From NCBI RefSeq assembly GCF_021869535.1, contig NW_026262669.1:62001-126000 (forward strand): DNA of 64,000 bases. The letters are read 5' to 3'. A program made the position numbers and the translations under genes. This document shows, one piece after another, positions 1-12,534 of this stretch. Below the pieces are notes generated by a model. It saw only the letters and a program-made list of their open reading frames with translations. It did no database searches and was not told where the DNA came from. Numbering within the stretch: position 1 is the stretch's first letter; the number at the start of each line of letters is the position of its first letter. Origin of the DNA: Mytilus californianus. Taxonomy: Eukaryota; Mollusca; Bivalvia; Mytilida; Mytilidae.

Positions 1-3000
1 TTCTATTATATCGCCAAAAGGTGTGTAGGCAACGATACAATTTGTTTTCTGGTGAACCCGAGAATCTGTCCTATTTCAAAAGCTGGGAAATTTTAAAATC
101 ATACATAAGTTATAAAAATTCAGTTTAAACATAGTGTATATTTTGTTTCCTATGCTTTTGATGTTGCGTCAGAAACGCTTATAGCGTATCCCTGTTAGGA
201 TACAGAGTAAAAAGCTGTGGTTCTTGGTTCTATCAAATCCGCATTCAAAAACATTAAACTGAAAACATCTCGATAAAAAGGCGGAAGATACCAAGAGGAC
301 AGTCTAATTTTATGTCAAGAGAAATTGACAACACTTAAGCAAAAAACGAAAGACGACGAATAGACAACACGTCCACAAAATACTACATAACTAATAAAGA
401 CTGCTCAAACCTAATCCTATCTTACACTGGGTTTGTTATACCGTACTAGAACCATTGCATTTCGATCGAGATCACTATGTACACCTTAAGCAGGTAATTG
501 TTTAAAAGAAGTTTATTTTCCGTTCTTATAGGTATAAACTTTGAAGCAGGTTAAAGGATATTGACACCAAACAAACCAATAAAAACTAAAGTTAATGACG
601 ACACAATGACAGCACAAATAACATAATTGCACTTAAATGACAGATATATAGTATCGTTATTATTTATCACAAAAAATAGCATAGCTTCGAAAGAATTGAT
701 CAGTTTTATTATTAAAAGGTAATTCAGATGTGGATATTAAAAGGAGAATCAAAATTCAAAAGTCGGAGAGAAAGCGATAAAACAAACAGACTGGTAAACA
801 ACAATCTACAGAACTCTACTTAAGAAATATCAAAGACTACAATATTTAATGATTCTTACCAACAATCCTCCTTTTCACTCACCATTGCATCATAAATACG
901 ATATAAAAGAAAATTAAAACATTAAAAAATTTCGACTTTTCGAACAAGATTCACCATCGTTCCAAATCAAAACAACGACGTTGATTGCCTGCATTTTTCT
1001 GTTTCAGCGAACCACTGATACCATGCATGACCTTTCCTAAACTCAACCTTAGAGAATGGGCTTTACATGGAAGGTATTAGATATTCGTTTATTGGACTAT
1101 CGTACTCGATTAAAAATAAATAAATTTTTGTGATTTGAATTATTTAATCAATTACCAGATTGTGGACATAAAAAACTTAAACGGTACCAGCCTTACTTCA
1201 CCAGATGCGTATTTTGAAAATTTATGTCTTTTAAGTGAATTTGGAGGCCAAAATATTTAACAGTCCAAAATCTAATTCAAACGTTGAAGACCTGAAAAAA
1301 TCAAAACGGACATAAAGAAGAGCCAAATCTGGACAAGGAATCAGAGTTTTGCAAGAGGGAGATAAATTACTTAATGAAATAACAGCATTTTTTACACAAA
1401 AACATTGTGTATCATAAAAACTATCAACTTCAATTAAACGATAATGAGTCATCAAAATATGTATTAAATGAATTATTGCAAGATCCATTTATGTCCATAC
1501 CATATGAATTAGTTATACTCATTTGTTTAATCTTTGTTGTGCCGATTCAAACTGGATTTTCGACTTTTGACGTTAATAAAACTATCGGTGCCTCTCATCT
1601 ATGACCATATACGCCAGGAATATAACAGTTGGCTTAGATTCGTATCATTAATTGATAAAGCCAGCGTTTAATTTTGTCAAGTCTTTTTTTACTTCCCCCT
1701 TCTTTAATTTACATTTGAGTTTGATATTTTTGGTTAATTCTTTTTAATACGCTTGTGTTTTTCTGTCCCTCATTATTTCCTGCTTGTCATTGTCATTGAT
1801 GGTAACTTAAGTTGATTTATACTTTTGACGTTTAACCAGTTCTTATTTGTGAATGTCTTGTCTTTCTGTAGTATTAACACTGTTAATAAAATGACGTGTA
1901 AATACAGTTACACATTATTCAAAGAAAATTGTATTATGGTGATGTTGGTTATTGATCCTTATTTCAGACAAAAGTATAAAGAAACCATGTATTTATTGAA
2001 TCGGTAGAAAGAAACCTATGAATGGACGCAAATAGTAACTTTGAGCAAACCGGAAGTTATTCTTATAAATTATTTAGAACATTGATGTGAAGAGACCTTC
2101 AATTGTTCTCTGAAAACTAGCATAAATAGGTTTTTATATTATTTTTTTTTTCTTCCGCCAAATTTGTTTCTTGCTTGTAATTTTTGTTTGCAACATATCG
2201 CTTAGATATTTGGTATATGCTATATCGAATAGTTTATGCGCTCTTGAATTTCGCCCTGCTCAACAGAACACATTTCTTTGAAAGAATTATCTCCCCGAAC
2301 ACTGTTTTTCTTGTTTGCTCATCTCCTTCGCAACCATAAAAAGAAATCGAAAAATTCATTGTTCTTTTAATCCTCAGGATGCTCTGTACACTTTTAATCG
2401 AAGCGATACTGTGCGAGTAATTTCCCCTTTGGTTTTTGACGTAAGTGATAAATAAATGTAACTCTTGAAACATAACTGATAGAGACCTAGGATATCTTGA
2501 TTTAAAGTCCTTGGTTCATCAAAAAGAAAAGTGGGTCAAGGTCATAGGTCAAGATCATGTTCTAAATTTTGTCCTTTGCTTGTGTGTGCATCTTCTCTCA
2601 GACTATTAAAAGTATATATAAAAGAACTGATAGAATATGTTCAAGTTATTGAGAGGAATAAATGGTACATTCGATCAAAAACTATATGATGACATCTTAT
2701 TGAAGTTATTGCCCCTGAAATAGTGAAAATTTAGGTTTATTGATTATCTTCATTCTGGTACATGTTTAAGTCATTGGGTCTTTTACAAAGAGTAAGATGA
2801 CATATGACCTAAAACATCAACCCGAATAACCTTGTGCAAACTTGAGTTAGCTTTTTTTTACACTTATTCAAGGGACTTAGAAACCATATATTTTTAGCGT
2901 GAATGTAAAGAAAGCCATCCTATAGCCCGGGATGTAATCTCCTGTAAACCGGAAGTGGCTGATTAGCACCCTTATATTACAGAATCCCTAGCAACCATAT

Positions 3001-3330
3001 ATTGTTTACATCAGAATTAAATGTCATTTTAGATGACACCGGGAGTGATCTTATATAAACCGGAAGTCAAGGGTTGTCTCCATTATTTCAAAGAAAGGAG
3101 CCCACAGGTAACCCTAACAGAAACGGTTAAAATATATCTCTACACGACAAAAAAATAGTTCATTATTTCCGGTTGAAAGTGAAAGTAAGCTACGATCAGT
3201 TCTTACAGGATAAACAAGCTTATTGTTCTTGGCATATACCATACGAATATGAATTTAATGTTCATGATTAAACTATATTAATAGACATTGTCATGAAAGT
3301 GTCAAAAGTTAAAAAAAATAATAATAAAGA
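1..3330 (+). repeat. Left outer arm of giant inverted repeat
   Basis: This segment matches the reverse complement of about 14,800-18,430. Anchors read by eye: 120-200 (a stretch around 'tatgcttttgatgttgcgtc') pairs with 18,185-18,250; 980-1,110 pairs with 17,260-17,400; 1,600-1,630 pairs with 16,900-16,925; 2,010-2,060 pairs with 15,790-15,835; 2,505-2,580 pairs with 15,285-15,370. The similarity is imperfect, with small gaps. The arm contains degenerate units of roughly 120 bp carrying a 'ccggaagt' core (about 1,930-2,080 and 2,850-3,180). The match already exists at base 1, so the arm probably extends left of the window. No host gene was recognised here; the short open frames have no recognisable motif. 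Confidence 0.8.
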
Positions 3331-6300
3331 AGTGGACTCTGGTTACCTTTGGTCACCTTAAATATATCCGGACTTTGGTTACCTCTGGTCACCTTTCACA
3401 TATATTGACTTTGGCCACCTCTGGTCACCTTACACAGATACTGACGTTAGTTCATCATGGTCACCTAACCCAGATATTGACTTCGGTTTTCTCTGGTCAC
3501 ATTATACATATGTTTAATTTGATTTGTTCTGGTCTCTTGACACAGATGTTGATCCTGGTGTTGAATCGGGTGATATAGATATTGACTTTGGTAACCTCTG
3601 GTAAAATTACAGAAATATTGACTATGGTTACATCTAGTCACTTGACACAGATATAGACTTTGGTTACCTCTGGTCACCTTACACTCATTTGGTTCCCTTT
3701 GTTCTCTTTACACACATGTTGAATTTGGTTCCCTTTGTTCTCTCTAAACATATATTGACTTTGGTTACCTGTGGTCACCTTGCACACATATTGACTATGG
3801 TAACCTCTGGTTACCTTACAATGGTGTTCTGGTCATCTTACACCTATATTTAATTTGGTAACCTCTGGTCACCTTGCAAGGATATTGACTAAATTTACCT
3901 CTGGTCACCTTACAATGATGCACTGGTCACATTGCACAATTATCTCATTTGGTTACCTCTGGTCACCTAACACATATATTGACATTGGTTACCTCTGGTC
4001 ATCCTACACATATATTGACTTTGCTTCCTCTGGTCACCTAAACCAGATATTCACTTTCTTTACCCCTGGTCACATTGCACAGATATTCACTATGGTTACT
4101 TCTGGTCACCTTACAATGATGTTCTGGTCATCTTACACTGATATTTAATTTGGTTACCTCTTGTCACCTAATACATATATTGACGTTGGATACCGCTGGT
4201 CATCTTACACAGATATTAACTTTGGTTACCTCTGGTCACCTTACACAGATATTCATTTTGGATAACTCTGGTCACCTTACACATATATTAAATTTGGTAA
4301 CATCTGGTCAACTTGCACAGTTATTGACTTCGTTTTACACCTGGTGATCTTACAATGCTGTTCTGGTTCTTTTTAGACAGATATGACTGTGGTAACCTCT
4401 GGTCATCTTACTTACACAAATATTAACTTGTGTTACCTAAAGTCACCTAGCACATATATTGATTTCTGTACTTCTTATCGCCATACACCGATATTGACTA
4501 TGGTTACCTCTGGTAACCTTACACTGATGTCCAGTTCACTTTACACATATATCTAATTTGGTTACTTTTGGTCACCTTACACGGATTTGGTTTCCTTTGT
4601 TCTCTTTACACAAATGTTGACTTTGGTTCCATTTGTTCTCTTAAGACAGATATTGACTTAAATTACCTCTGTTCATCATTATTTCACATATGTTGATTAT
4701 GGTTATCCATGCTCACGTAACATGGATTGTGTTTTGGTTACCTCTGGTCACCTTACACAGATATTGACTATTTGTACCTCTGGTAACCTTACACTAATGT
4801 TCTGGTCACTTACACATATTTTTAGTTTGGTTACATCTGGTCACCTTGCAAAGATATTGACTATGCTTACCTCTGGTCACCTTACAATGATCCACTGGTC
4901 ACATAACACACTTATTTAATTTGGTTACCTCTTGTCATCTTACACATATATTGACGTTGGTTACCTCTGGTCATCTTACACATTATTGACGTTGGTTAGC
5001 TCTGGTCATCTTACACATATATTGAAGTTGGTTACTTCTGGTCATCTTACACATATATTGACTTTGGTTACCTCTGATCATCTCACACTGATGTTCTGAT
5101 CACTTCACACCTACTTTTAATTTTGTTACCTGTGGCCACCTTACACATATATTGACTATGATTACATCAAGTCACTTGACAAAGATATTGATATTGATTA
5201 CCTCTGGTCACCTTACAGTGATTTGGTTCCCTTTGTTCTCTTCACACAAATGTTGACTTTGGATCCCTTTGTTCTCTTTAGACAGATATTGACATTGGTT
5301 ATCTCTGGTCACCTTGCACAGATATTACCCATGGTTACCTCTTGTTACCTTACAATAGTGTTCTGGTCACCTTACACATATAATTAATTTAGTTACCTCT
5401 GGTCACCTTGCAAGGATATTGACTATATTTACCTCCGGTCACCTTACAATGATGCACTAGTCAATTACACAATTATTTAATATTGTTACCTCTGGTTATC
5501 TAACACATATATTGACGTTGGTTACCTCTGGTCATCTCACTCATATATTGACTTTGCTTACTTCTGGTCACATAAAACAATATTAATTTTGGTTACCTCT
5601 TGTCAACTTGCACAGATATTGACTATGGTTACCTCTGGTCACGTTACAATGATGTTCTGGTCACCTTACACTGAGATTTAATTTTGTTACTTCTGGTCAC
5701 CTAACACTTATATTAACGTTGGTTACCTCTGGTCATCTTATACAGATATTGACTTTGTTTACCTCTGGTCACCTCACATAGGTATTCATTTTGGATAACT
5801 CTGGTCACCTGACACATATATTGACTTTGGTAAGCTCTGATCACCTTGCACAGATATTGACTACGTTTTACACCTGGTGATCTTACAATGCTGTTCTGGT
5901 TCTTTTTAGACAGATATGACTGTGCTAATGTCTTGTCACCTTACTTACACAAATGTTAACTTGTGTTACCAAATATCACCTAGCACATATATTGATTTCT
6001 TTACCTCTAATCACCATTCACAATTACTAGCTAAGGTTACCTCTGGTCACCGTACACTGATGTTATGTTCACCTTTACACATATATCTAATTTGGTTACT
6101 TTAGGTCACCTTGCACAGATTTGGTTCCCTTTGTTCTCTTTACACATATGATGACGTTGGTTACCCATGCTCACCTTACAGGGATTGTGTTTTTGGTTAC
6201 CACTGGTCACCTTACACAGATATTGACTATTTTTACCTCTGCTTACATTACACTGATGTTCTGGTCACCTTATATATATATTTAATTTGGTTACCTCTGG

Positions 6301-8750
6301 TCACCTTGCAAGGATACTGATTATGTTTACCTCTGGTCACCTTACAATGATGCACTGGTCACATAACACAATTATTCAATTTCGTTACCTCTGGTCACCT
6401 ATCACATATATTGACGTTGGTTACCTCTGGTCACCTTGCACAAATATTGACTACGTTTTACACCTGGGCATCTTACAATTCTGTTCTGGTTCTTTTTAGA
6501 GATATGACTGTGGTAACCTCTCGTCACTTTACTTACATAAATGATAACTTTAGATACCCAATATCACCTAGCACATATATTGATTTCTTCACCTCTAATC
6601 ACCATACACAGATATTAGCTACACCGTACACTAATGTTCTGTTCCCTTTACACATATATCAAATTTGGTTACTTTTGGTCACCTTGCACAGATTTGGTCC
6701 CCTCTGTTCTCTTTACACAAATGTTGACTTTGGTTCCATTTGTTCTCTTTAGACAGATATTGATTTTAATCACCTCTGTTCACCATAATTTCACATATGT
6801 TGACTTTGGTTACCAATGCTCACCTTATAGGGATTGTGTTTTGCTTACCTCTGGTCACCTTACACATATATTGACATTTTTTACCTCTGGTTACCTTTTA
6901 CTGATGTTCTGGTCACCTTACCCATATATTTAGTTTGGTTACCCTTGGTCACCTTGCAGGGATACTGATTATGTTAACCTCTGGTCACCTTGCAAGGATA
7001 CTGACAATGTTTACCTCTGGTCACCTAACAATGATGCACTGGTCACAATACACAATTATTCAATTTGGTTACCTCTGGTCACCTAACACATATATTGACG
7101 TTGGTTACCTCTGGTCATCTTACACATATATTGACTTTAGTTACCTCTGATCACCTTAAACGGATATTCACTTTTGTTACCTCTGGTCACCCTGCAATGA
7201 TATTGACCATGGTTACCTCTGGGCATCTCACACTGATACTCTGATCACTTCACACATATATTTAATTTTGTTACCTCTGGCCACCTAACACATATATTGA
7301 CTATGGTTACATTTACTTACTTGACACAGATATTGACTTTGGTTACCTCTGGTCACCTTATAGTGACTTGGTTCCCTTTGATCTTTTTACGCAAATGTTG
7401 ACTTTGGTTCCCTTTGTTCTCTTAAGACAGATATTAACATTGGTTACCTCTGGTCACCTTGTACAGATATTAACTATGGTTACCTTTTTTTACCTTACAC
7501 TGATGTTCTGGTCACCTTTCACTGATGTTTTGGTCACCTTACACATATATTTAGATTGGCTACCTCTTGTCACCTTGCCAGGATATTGACTATATTTACC
7601 TCTGGTCATCTTACATAGGTATTCATTTTGGATAACCCTGGTCACCTTACACATATATTGACTTTGGTTACCTCTGTTCACTTTTCACAAATATTGACGT
7701 TGGATACCGCTGGTCATCTTACACAGATATTAACTTTGGTTACCTCTGGTCACCTTACACAGATATTCATTTTGGATAACTCTGGTCACCTTACACATAT
7801 ATTAAATTTGGTAACATCTGGTCAACCTGAACAGATATTGACAACGTTTCACACCTGGTTATCTTACAATGCTCTTCTGGTTCTTTTTAGACAGATATGA
7901 CTGTGGTAACCTCTCGTCACCTTACTTACACAAATGTTAAATTTTGTTACCAAATATCACCAAGCACATATATTGATTGCTTTACCTCTTATGACCATAC
8001 ACAGATATTAACTATGGTTACCTCTGGTCACCTTATACTGATGTTCTGTTCACTTTACACATATATCTAATTTGGTTACGTTTGGTCACCTTACACAAAT
8101 TTGGTTCCCTTTGTTCTCTTTACACTAATGTTGACTTTGGTTCCCTTTGTTCTCTTTAGGCAGAGATTGACTTAAGTTACCTCTGTTCACCATAATTCAA
8201 AAATGTTGACTTTGGTTACCCATGCTCACCTAACAGGGATTGTGTTTTTGGTTACCACTAGTCACCTTACACAGATGTTGACTATTTTTACCTCTGGTTA
8301 GCTTACACTGATGTTCTGGTCACCTTACACATATATTTAGTTTGGTTACCTTTGGTCCTCTTGCAAGGATACTGCTTATGTTTACCTCTGGTCACCTTAC
8401 AATGATGCACTGGTCACATTACACAATTATTCAATTTGGTTACCTCTGGTCACCTAACATATATTGACGTTGGTTACCTCTGGTCATCTTACACATATAT
8501 TGACTTTGCTTACCTCTGGTCACCTTAAACAGGGCCTTAGACAGATATTCATTTTGGTTACCTCTGGTCACCTTGCACAGATATTGACTGTTGTTACCTC
8601 TGGTCACCTAGCACAGATATTGACTATTGTTACCTCTGGTCACCTTACAATGATTCACTGGTCACGTTACACAATTATTCAATTTGGTTACCTCTAGTCA
8701 CCTAACACATGTATTAACGTTGGTTACCTGTGGTCATCTTACACATTATT
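3331..8750 (+). repeat. 36-bp minisatellite array, left copy
   Basis: About 150 tandem, diverged copies of a 36-bp unit of the form 'ggttacctctggtcacctta' followed by 'cacagatattgacttt'. Because 36 is divisible by three, many short frames stay open and give a 12-residue periodic peptide (VTSGHLTQILTL-like). They carry no consistent start and are broken by many stops, so I treat them as non-coding. Variant monomers recur in blocks: the 'ttctggttctttttagacag' variant lies at 4,361, 5,894, 6,484 and 7,875, and a 'gggattgtgtttt' variant near 4,723, 6,182, 6,831 and 8,237. This shows a higher-order repeat of about 1.4-1.5 kb with one short block of about 0.6 kb. Confidence 0.95.
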
Positions 8751-9190
8751 ATTGCCCCTGAAATATCTTTTTTGTTCCTAACTGATGGCAGTTGTTGGCT
8801 GTTATCATGTAGATTATAGGATCTTGTGAAAATTGCAAAAAGGTTCAGCACGACAATGTGTTTCTAGGTACCATAAAAATTGGAGAAAAATATGTCGCCC
8901 TGTATTGGAGTTTTTGCCCCTGAAATAATAATTTTTTTTTTTTGCAGTTGTTTTGCTGTTTTATTTTGAAAACTATAGGAGCTAGGTTAAAAGTAGAAAC
9001 TGCAAAAAATGATCAGCATGACAAGATCCATTTACTCTGATATTTTTGACAACTATTTTGTAGTTAATGCTTCTGATATATGGATTTTTAACTGTTTTTT
9101 ACAGTTTTGGCTGCTATCTAAAAACCTATAAGAGCTAGGTTAAACATGTTAATTGCCAAAATGATAAGCCACACAAAGAGAGGCTATATT
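8751..9190 (+). repeat. Three degenerate ~150-bp tandem units
   Basis: Starting where the 36-bp array stops, three diverged units share a 'ttgcccctgaaata' opening and a 'cctataagagctaggttaaa' style middle (first unit 8,751-8,910, second to about 9,055, third to about 9,190). A single 'ttgcccctgaaatagtg' scrap is also present near 2,710 in the left arm. No coding potential is visible. Confidence 0.6.
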
Positions 9191-10739
9191 ATGTGCGTTT
9201 AAAAGTCCTTATTAGCAAACTTGCGATTTTTGTTCACTAGTCGAGCGATACAGACACATGTGTGCATCTTGTTATTATATTTCTGCAATAGATACCGAGA
9301 AGCAGTTAACATGAGGTGAAGATAGACTTAAACCGGAATAGTAGAACTGAGCAGGAAAGCCAGTTTAAACTAGTCTCCTGACAGGTGTTATTGTTCCTTT
9401 ATCACAATTTTAGGAACAAAGAAAGAAAAAAAATAACCATTTTTTTTAGATGTTTGCTTTAAAAAAAATTATCTTTCAAATTATAATAGATATACAGAAA
9501 CCTGGCTCAGACAAAAAGGAATCGTTTATGGAAAAATGCCCACGTGAAGTGACCGTGAATGTTTACGCGTAACATTTTTCATTTTCGTTGTCGAAATTAG
9601 AAATTAAGGATTGCTCAATAATTTAAAGTTTTCGTTTATCTTGCAAAAAAGTAATAATTGAAAAATACTCATATTTTCGCACATCAATAATCACGATTAG
9701 ATGGAAAAATTGGTTTGTAAAAAGTTAAATTTACTTTTATTGCTAGAGAATTCGAAAGGAAGTAAAATGGTTCTCGTTGTAGATCAATTTTATTTCTCAA
9801 CATTGATACCAAAACTGAAAAAAAGATTAAGAGAACATTTTACAGAACATTGTTTTTTTTTCTTCAGTTAATACAAATTCAAGCAATGCACATTTATACG
9901 TTTTTTTTCTTAATTTTCTTAAAAGAAAGAAAAAAAATCCTCACAGTATTACCATTTTTATTTTGTTCGTCAATTGAATCTTGAAATGCTTTGATAAAGT
10001 TCAAATTATATTGTACCTGTTTCAAATTTCAACTCAAAAATAAGGTACAGCAGATTTTTTCTAATTGTAAATTTTTCTTTCAAAATAGAAAATGTTACCT
10101 CCTAGTTTATTTTGTAGATTTCTCAACTATTTTCAAAAATATAAATTTGCTTCTGTCATGAGCATTTGGATTTGTTTGGCAAAATGAAAAATGCATCGAT
10201 GTGGAACATTTTTATTCTCCAATTTTGACAACGATATTGAAAAATGTTTAAAAGACGTCTTTTTCATTCTTTATTCATCCAAATAACATATTAAAACATG
10301 TATAGTTGATATCACACACAGTACATACGTATACATCCCAAAAATGTCCTTTGAAAATAGTTTACTTAAAGAAATGAAAATAAAAAAAATAACAGACCGT
10401 GTATATTTACGCCAAACATTTGTCATTTTAAACTGACAAAATAGATTATGCCAATTGCCCTACAAATTTCAAAGTTAATTGTTTTGAAACATGTCACAAA
10501 ATTCTTTTGAAGTCACTTTTTAAAAATCATTTTCATAATGAGATTTGACATTTATTATATTAATGTGATTACAATTTTTGATTTCACAAGGATATTAAGA
10601 AAATAATAATAAGTTTGTGTTCAAAATGATTTACTTTATCAACAGTTTGAATAAATAAAATGATTTGCATTTACTTGTTTTAGAAAAAAAAAACTATTTC
10701 AATTTCATTCTAAAAGCAAATATTGAAATTGCTGACCTT
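9191..10739. other. AT-rich spacer, no gene seen
   Basis: AT-rich sequence with many homopolymer runs. It has no counterpart between the centre and the right-hand minisatellite, so it is an asymmetric part of the palindrome. A short stretch at 10,290-10,340 repeats, in direct orientation, part of the inner inverted pair at 11,745-11,780. I see no coding exon. Confidence 0.5.
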
Positions 10740-10965
10740 TAGCATTTTTTAATTTGACTTCAAATATTGAAAAATGCTCTAACGTGGAGCATTTTCCATT
10801 TTGACTTGAATTATTGAAAATTGAAAAATGCTTCAATATGGAGCATTTTTGATTTTGACATTATAAATTGAAAAATGAAAAATGCTCTAACGTAGAGCAT
10901 TTTTCATTTTACTTTGCAATGTTAAATTTTGAAAAATGATCCAATCTGCATCATTTTTTTAATTT
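10740..10965. repeat. Hairpin cluster, left of centre
   Basis: Three or four successive units of roughly 50-60 bp, each containing a short near-perfect palindrome such as 'aaaatgctctaacgt' followed by 'agagcattttt'. The stem is about 12-15 bp with a 3-5 base loop. Units are separated by 'cattttgac...ttgaaa' spacers. A solitary related hairpin lies at about 10,185-10,215. The same units occur in mirror order at 11,930-12,225. Confidence 0.8.
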
Positions 10966-10979
10966 TTAATGAGTAGAAC

Positions 10980-11290
10980 GAAATGAAATTTGTCTCTATA
11001 TTTGTGTTTTAAATATTCAAATTGTCGACACTATTTTTAAATGTTTCATGGTTTCTTCTTTCTTTTTCCTTGTTTAAGCAAGATATCTTGAAGAACTTGT
11101 TATTGATGTATATGTGTGCACTGTGTGTGGTATCAACTAATTCCGAACAAGAGTTAGTATACTGAAAAGTACAGTAATAACCACAAAGATGTGAATTTTT
11201 ATTAATTATTTTACCCGCAAAACACACACGACTTTATACCTACATGTGTCTGGAACATGCCAAATATCCTTATATATGTATATAAGATAA
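10980..11290 (-). repeat. Inner inverted repeat, left copy
   Basis: This segment is the reverse complement of 11,615-11,900. The two copies even translate to similar peptides on opposite strands (start 11,227 minus versus 11,656 plus, both with a CxAGK..NKNSH opening). The shared peptide reflects DNA duplication, not evidence for a gene: the frames are about 60-70 codons, lack any known domain and differ by indels. The symmetry axis falls at about 11,441. Confidence 0.8.
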
Positions 11291-11292
11291 CA

Positions 11293-11470
11293 TTGAGAAT
11301 GGAGATGGGGAACGTGTAACAGAGACAACAACCCGATCAAAGAGCAGAAAAGAGCTCAAGGCCACCAATTGGTCTTCAAAACAACGAGAAAATCCAGAAC
11401 CCGGAGGTGGGCTTCACACAGCTGGCCCCTGAAAAAATGTGTACTTGTTCAGTGAAAATGGAAGTCACAC
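11293..11470 (+). repeat. Dispersed repeat A, plus copy
   Basis: Opens with 'gagaatggagatggggaacg' and continues through 'agacaacaacccgatcaaag' to a block ending in 'agctggcccctga'. Other copies lie at 21,336-21,525 (plus), 26,278-26,402 (minus), 35,221-35,305 (plus) and, in opposite orientation next to this one, 11,535-11,605. It is an unclassified interspersed family. Its back-to-back copies form the very centre of the palindrome. Confidence 0.75.
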
Positions 11471-11534
11471 TAAAATCAAAAATATAAGAATTTAATGAAT
11501 TAAAATTAAAAAAAACAAGCAGGACTAACAAAAG

Positions 11535-11605
11535 CTGTGTTCTGCTCTTTGGTCGGGTTGTTGTCTTTTTTGCACAGTCCCCATTTCCATTCTCAATGTT
11601 ATCAT
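11535..11605 (-). repeat. Dispersed repeat A, minus copy at palindrome centre
   Basis: Reads on the minus strand as the 5' part of the family described at 11,293-11,470 ('tttggtcgggttgttgtctt' on the plus strand is the inverse of the 'gacaacaacccgatca' core). It forms the right half of the centre. Confidence 0.7.
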
Positions 11606-11614
11606 ATATAAAAA

Positions 11615-11900
11615 CGGATATTTGACATGTTCCACACTCATGTAGTTATACAGTTGTGTGTTCTGCGGGTAAAGTGCATAATAAAAATTCACATATTTTA
11701 GGTCATTACTGTACTTTTCAGTATACTACTCATGTTCGGATATTAGTTGATACCACACACAGTGCATACGTATACATCATTAACAAGTTCTTCAAGAAAT
11801 TTTGCTTAAAACAAGGGGAAAAAAACAAAAAACAGTAAAACATTTAAAATTGGTGTCGAAAATTTAAAACACCTATATTGAAGCAAATTTCATTTCGTTC
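11615..11900 (+). repeat. Inner inverted repeat, right copy
   Basis: Inverse partner of 10,980-11,290, sharing the 'acagtgcatacgtatacatc' block (inverse at about 11,100-11,130) and the Cys/Ala/Gly-Lys open frame. Non-coding by the same argument. Confidence 0.8.
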
Positions 11901-11929
11901 TACTCCTTAAAAATAAGAAAAAATGATGC

Positions 11930-12225
11930 ATATCGGATCATTTTTCAAAATTTATAATTGCAAATTAGAATGCAAATTACTCTACGTTAGAGCACTTTTC
12001 ATTTTTCAATTTATAATGTCAAAATGAAAAATGAAAAATGCTCCATATTCAATATTTCATGTCAAATTGAAAATGCTCCACATTGGAGCATTTTTCATAT
12101 TACAATATTTCAAGTCAAATTGAAAAATGCTCCACGCTGGAGCGTTTTTCATTTTTCAATATTTAAAGTCAAATTGAAAAATGCTTAAGGTCAGAAATTT
12201 CAATATTTGCTTTTCATGAAAAATG
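11930..12225. repeat. Hairpin cluster, right of centre
   Basis: At least four units, each with a short palindrome such as 'aaaatgctccacattggagc' followed by 'attttt', spaced by about 55-65 bp with 'tcaaattgaaa' linkers. They mirror the cluster at 10,740-10,965, but with more copies. AT-rich flanks and short loops would favour cruciform extrusion or small RNA hairpins (inference). Confidence 0.8.
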
Positions 12226-12411
12226 CTCCACATTACTAATGTCATTTCCACTTTTCTTGTATTTGTTTGCAAGAACTAAATTATGTATTTTCCTCCACCA
12301 AGACTGATCAAGATGGAGTCTACAGGACTTAATGACGACTTTTGGAAACATGTCTCTTACTGTTTTATGCATTTGTTCTTTAAAAGCTAGATGACTGGTG
12401 TTTACGTTCAA
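12214..12411 (-). pseudogene. MULE-type transposase fragment
   Basis: A 65-codon minus-strand frame with the pattern F.EQMHKTV..MFP.V.IKSCRLHLDQSWWRKI..L.LANKYKK. The spacing of the invariant Cys, Phe/Leu-His, Gln, Trp and Tyr resembles the core of Mutator-like (MULE/FLYWCH-associated) transposases, where a conserved CxxHxxQ element precedes the catalytic Glu region. Only this piece remains: no catalytic Asp or Glu block is seen on either side, and the downstream end runs into the hairpin cluster. Its position inside a huge terminal-inverted-repeat-like structure fits a MULE or foldback origin, but that link is inference. A host domesticated gene is an unlikely alternative given the truncation. 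Confidence 0.55.
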
Positions 12412-12534
12412 TGTCGGAATAAACGTCTTAATTTTGATGAGTGTTCAGTTTAATCTTAGATCAATAGATAAATTATGTATAATATAGGTAAAAAAGTATA
12501 CACGTAATATCTGCATGCGTATAGTGGTCAGGGG

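Noticed and set aside
3375..8697. Many 60-110 codon frames reading VTSGHLTQILTL-type periodic peptides
   Set aside because: They follow from the 36-bp repeat period; phases change every few hundred bases, stops are frequent and both strands are equally open.
11009..11838. Similar peptides on opposite strands, suggesting a duplicated small gene
   Set aside because: Explained by the inner inverted repeat; the frames differ by indels, have no domain and sit among hairpin repeats.
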